A stretch of 22,874 bases of DNA from a virus, in IMG/VR virus record IMGVR_UViG_3300032087_003908, positions 1 through 22,874 of that record; one strand, written 5' to 3'. Under the pieces are notes generated by a model that saw only the letters and a program-made list of their open reading frames with translations, had not been told where the DNA came from and made no database searches. Numbering within the stretch: the first letter of the stretch is position 1; each line of letters opens with the position of its first letter. Below, piece by piece: positions 20,726 to 22,874 of this stretch. The translations under genes were made by a program, and so were the position numbers.

Positions 20726-21977
20726 CCGCTCAGACAGTGCATTAGAAAAAGCTATAGTTTACAAAATTGGAGACAACACTATATATGTAGATAGTTCTTA
20801 CAATGTAGTACCCGAATTAGAAAGATTTGAAGGATTGTTTGAAGTATATGAACATAGTTTTTTAAAAAATTATCCGTTTAGTTTTATACAAGTATATGAT
20901 ATGGGTAGTATAGATTATTTAGAAGGATTAAAGCTAGGCATAATTGAAAGAAACTATTTAAATATGGAAGGTTTACATATTTTCCTTACAGAACAATTAT
21001 TCCATACAACCGCACCCAAACAAAGTATGTTATTAGATGGAAAATCAAGATATGAAATATATGATACCGAGGATGACATTTGGTCACCTGAACTTGAAAG
21101 TGTAGAAAGATTTGTTAAACTAAATAAATTAGAAAATGTTACTGTGTATGTTAGTTTTGAAGATCCTACAAATGTTTATAAAGACACTTATAGTTTCAAA
21201 ATACAAAGACACGATGCTACTCTAAATGCGTTATCAAATAGATATAAACCATTAGAAAGAAAATTTTTAGGTGCCCTAATTGATACAAAATTTTGGTGTG
21301 GCAATTGGCGGTATGAAACGCACAGACATATTGTAACTGCGTTTGCAAGTAAACTAGATACTTTATACAGTTGGCATTATACAGATACTGAACATCGTGT
21401 TTTGGAAAACTTATGGTTCAACATAAATGATTTTAAATATAAACACGAAGTAGTCGAAGGTATATATCATTTAAACGAAAACTGTAAATCAATTGATTTG
21501 AATACCAGTTCTGTAGAAATCAGCGGAGATATTACTGACAAAATGATAAGACCAAATGGTGCAAAGTTATCCGGACCTACTTTAGATGAATATACAAATA
21601 AAGAATTATACGCTAACACATTTTGCAGTATTATAAATTTTTCTAGTTTTAATGAACCATTTCCCTATTATGACGAAAAAATACTAAGTGCTATGATAAA
21701 CCAAAGACCATTTGTTTGTTTTGGCCCTCCAGGTAGTTTAGAACTTATGCGTCAAGATGGATTTAAAACTTTTGGTGATTTTTGGGATGAAAGTTATGAC
21801 GATGAGTGGGATCATACTAAAAGATTAGAAAAACTTTTTGATTTATTATTGGAAATTGATTCTTGGAGTATAGAACAATGTCAAAAGAAATATGTTAAAA
21901 TGCTGGACGTAATAAATCATAATTATATGTGGTTAAAAGATATGGATATTCAACATGAGATGCGCCGCTCTTTATAA
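20700..21977 (+). CDS. Glycosyltransferase-like protein, EKT family (copy C)
   Basis: This 425-aa protein shares its C-terminal motifs with the proteins at 6522 and 7511: DEKILSAMINQRPFVCFG (Glu326), RQDGFKTFGDFWDESYDD and NHNYMWL. It has an N-terminal extension of about 100 residues compared with the others, starting with a strand-rich region (IVYKIGDNTIYVDSSYN). Catalytic residues are not known for this group, and the transferase assignment is tentative. GGAGG six bases before the ATG gives a clear start that overlaps the oxygenase by 26 bases. Its last 23 bases overlap the third radical SAM gene, so oxygenase, transferase-like and radical SAM proteins are probably made together. Confidence 0.7.
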   Translation: MQSNSQAYSRSDSALEKAIVYKIGDNTIYVDSSYNVVPELERFEGLFEVYEHSFLKNYPFSFIQVYDMGSIDYLEGLKLGIIERNYLNMEGLHIFLTEQLFHTTAPKQSMLLDGKSRYEIYDTEDDIWSPELESVERFVKLNKLENVTVYVSFEDPTNVYKDTYSFKIQRHDATLNALSNRYKPLERKFLGALIDTKFWCGNWRYETHRHIVTAFASKLDTLYSWHYTDTEHRVLENLWFNINDFKYKHEVVEGIYHLNENCKSIDLNTSSVEISGDITDKMIRPNGAKLSGPTLDEYTNKELYANTFCSIINFSSFNEPFPYYDEKILSAMINQRPFVCFGPPGSLELMRQDGFKTFGDFWDESYDDEWDHTKRLEKLFDLLLEIDSWSIEQCQKKYVKMLDVINHNYMWLKDMDIQHEMRRSL

Positions 21978-22874
21978 TCACACCAACATACGTGGTGGTA
22001 ACCGTATATACCCTTGCTGTCGTTACAAAGAGAGTGTGATGCACTTCGATGGTAATGTTGGTAAAATTATGGATAGTTATATCTATAAAAAACTACGTAC
22101 CGACATGGAAACTGATTGGTTGCCAGGCTGCGGTAAATGCAAATATGAAGAAGAACTTGGTGTAGAAAGTTTAAGGCAACGTTTCAATGCACGATATCAA
22201 ATGACACATCCTACACTGGATTATCTAGAAGTAGGGTTTGACAACATATGCGATCTAACCTGTGATGGCTGTTGGGAAGAATGGAGCAGCAGTTGGTGGG
22301 TAAAAAAGAATCCACACTTACCTCCTAAACAAGGAATAACAAGCACGGAAGAATTTACACACATACCCGACACTATAAACCGTGTGGTGTTTTTAGGTGG
22401 CGAACCACTTATGACAAATAGACACAGACGTTTTTTACAAACATTTGACAATTTAGAAAATCTATCTGTGGAATATTTTACAAACGGTATGCACAAGTTG
22501 CAGGAAGAAGATTATCAAGTATTGAGCAAATGCAAACACGTACACTTTACAATTAGCATTGACGGAGTAGGTGCCCTCAATGAAACTGTACGCAGTGGTA
22601 GTGTTTGGAGTAGAGTTGTAAAAACATTAGATGAGATTGCCGATGTATTTGATTATACAATACACACTGTGGTACACAAAAACAATTGGCAAGGGTTACC
22701 AGAACTTGCAGAATTTACAAAAAACTATGCAAAATGGACAACAAATGTCTTGACATTTCCAAAAGAACTGGATATAATAAACTTAGAGCAGTGTGACAAA
22801 ACAAAACTAGAAAAAATATTGGATACATATGATATACCAAACAGGCAATATATAAAGGCACACTTACAAGGAGA
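21955..22874 (+). CDS. Radical SAM protein with N-terminal twitch-type Cys cluster (rSAM3, 3' partial)
   Basis: The frame runs from ATG 21955 off the right edge; 306 residues are visible. The N-terminus has CAALYNHTNIRGGNRIYPCC and later GCGKC, the layout of twitch/SPASM auxiliary cluster ligands, followed by a linker (EEELGVESLRQRF). The radical SAM motif CDLTCDGCW and GGEP (FLGGEPLMTN) come after that, with FTNGM and ISIDG strands. The order is thus auxiliary domain first, core second, the reverse of rSAM1 and rSAM2, and like the twitch-domain radical SAM family known from databases. The start lies within the end of copy C. Substrate unknown. A perfect sigma70 promoter lies in its coding sequence at 22750-22778. 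Confidence 0.88.
   Translation, partial: MRCAALYNHTNIRGGNRIYPCCRYKESVMHFDGNVGKIMDSYIYKKLRTDMETDWLPGCGKCKYEEELGVESLRQRFNARYQMTHPTLDYLEVGFDNICDLTCDGCWEEWSSSWWVKKNPHLPPKQGITSTEEFTHIPDTINRVVFLGGEPLMTNRHRRFLQTFDNLENLSVEYFTNGMHKLQEEDYQVLSKCKHVHFTISIDGVGALNETVRSGSVWSRVVKTLDEIADVFDYTIHTVVHKNNWQGLPELAEFTKNYAKWTTNVLTFPKELDIINLEQCDKTKLEKILDTYDIPNRQYIKAHLQG
22750..22778 (+). promoter_or_regulatory. Perfect-consensus sigma70 promoter inside rSAM3
   Basis: TTGACA at 22750-22755 and TATAAT at 22773-22778 are 17 bases apart (12 of 12 positions). It lies within an open coding region, so any transcript would start near 22785 and serve genes beyond the window edge, or a shortened end of rSAM3. Confidence 0.65.

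Overview
The window is a gene-dense, AT-rich stretch in which every supported gene lies on the + strand and most neighbours touch or overlap (ATGA and TAATG junctions). It holds a T4-type family B DNA polymerase (8511-11195), a T4-type sliding clamp (13264-13992) and a small protein resembling T4 DsbA (5411-5677). Together with several small proteins that I recall from marine T4-like phages, this indicates a marine T4-like myovirus of the cyanophage or pelagiphage kind. The exact host cannot be read from the sequence. No tRNA, rRNA, CRISPR array, insertion sequence or convincing terminator was seen, and no gap between genes reaches 50 bases.

Layout. 1-3570: the end of one gene and two further genes without recognised domains, possibly virion proteins. 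3558-5375: a CPFA-motif protein, a GNAT/aminoacyl-transferase-like protein and a radical SAM protein (rSAM1). 5358-8488: a near-consensus sigma70-type promoter, then DsbA-like, a paralogous radical SAM protein (rSAM2) and two related glycosyltransferase-like proteins. 8461-13218: a second promoter, then DNA polymerase, cytidylyltransferase, a 52-aa protein, a eukaryotic-type phosphomannomutase and a short nucleotide-sugar dehydrogenase. 13215-16305: a perfect-consensus promoter, then the sliding clamp, a TGT/DpdA-like transglycosylase, a DUF465-like coiled coil, a 56-aa protein and a conserved phage protein. 16310-19681: a possible T-fold protein, a small protein, a GT-B glycosyltransferase, DUF805, an AhpD-like protein and a short GalE-like epimerase. 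19674-22874: two small proteins, a 2OG-Fe(II) oxygenase, a third glycosyltransferase-like paralogue and a third radical SAM protein that runs off the window and carries a perfect-consensus promoter inside its coding sequence.

How the genes may work together. Replication genes share operons with sugar-activating enzymes (phosphomannomutase, cytidylyltransferase, sugar dehydrogenase, epimerase) and with a transglycosylase of the 7-deazaguanine type. This suggests DNA or surface decoration, but the window alone does not prove it. Three radical SAM proteins with twitch/SPASM-type auxiliary cysteines sit beside three members of one glycosyltransferase-like family, and one of these sets also has a 2OG oxygenase. 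I know of no described phage pathway with that composition.

The least expected single signal is an 89-codon reading frame inside the epimerase gene. It has a perfect Shine-Dalgarno sequence and a strongly hydrophobic product, and it coincides almost exactly with a block of atypical codon use.
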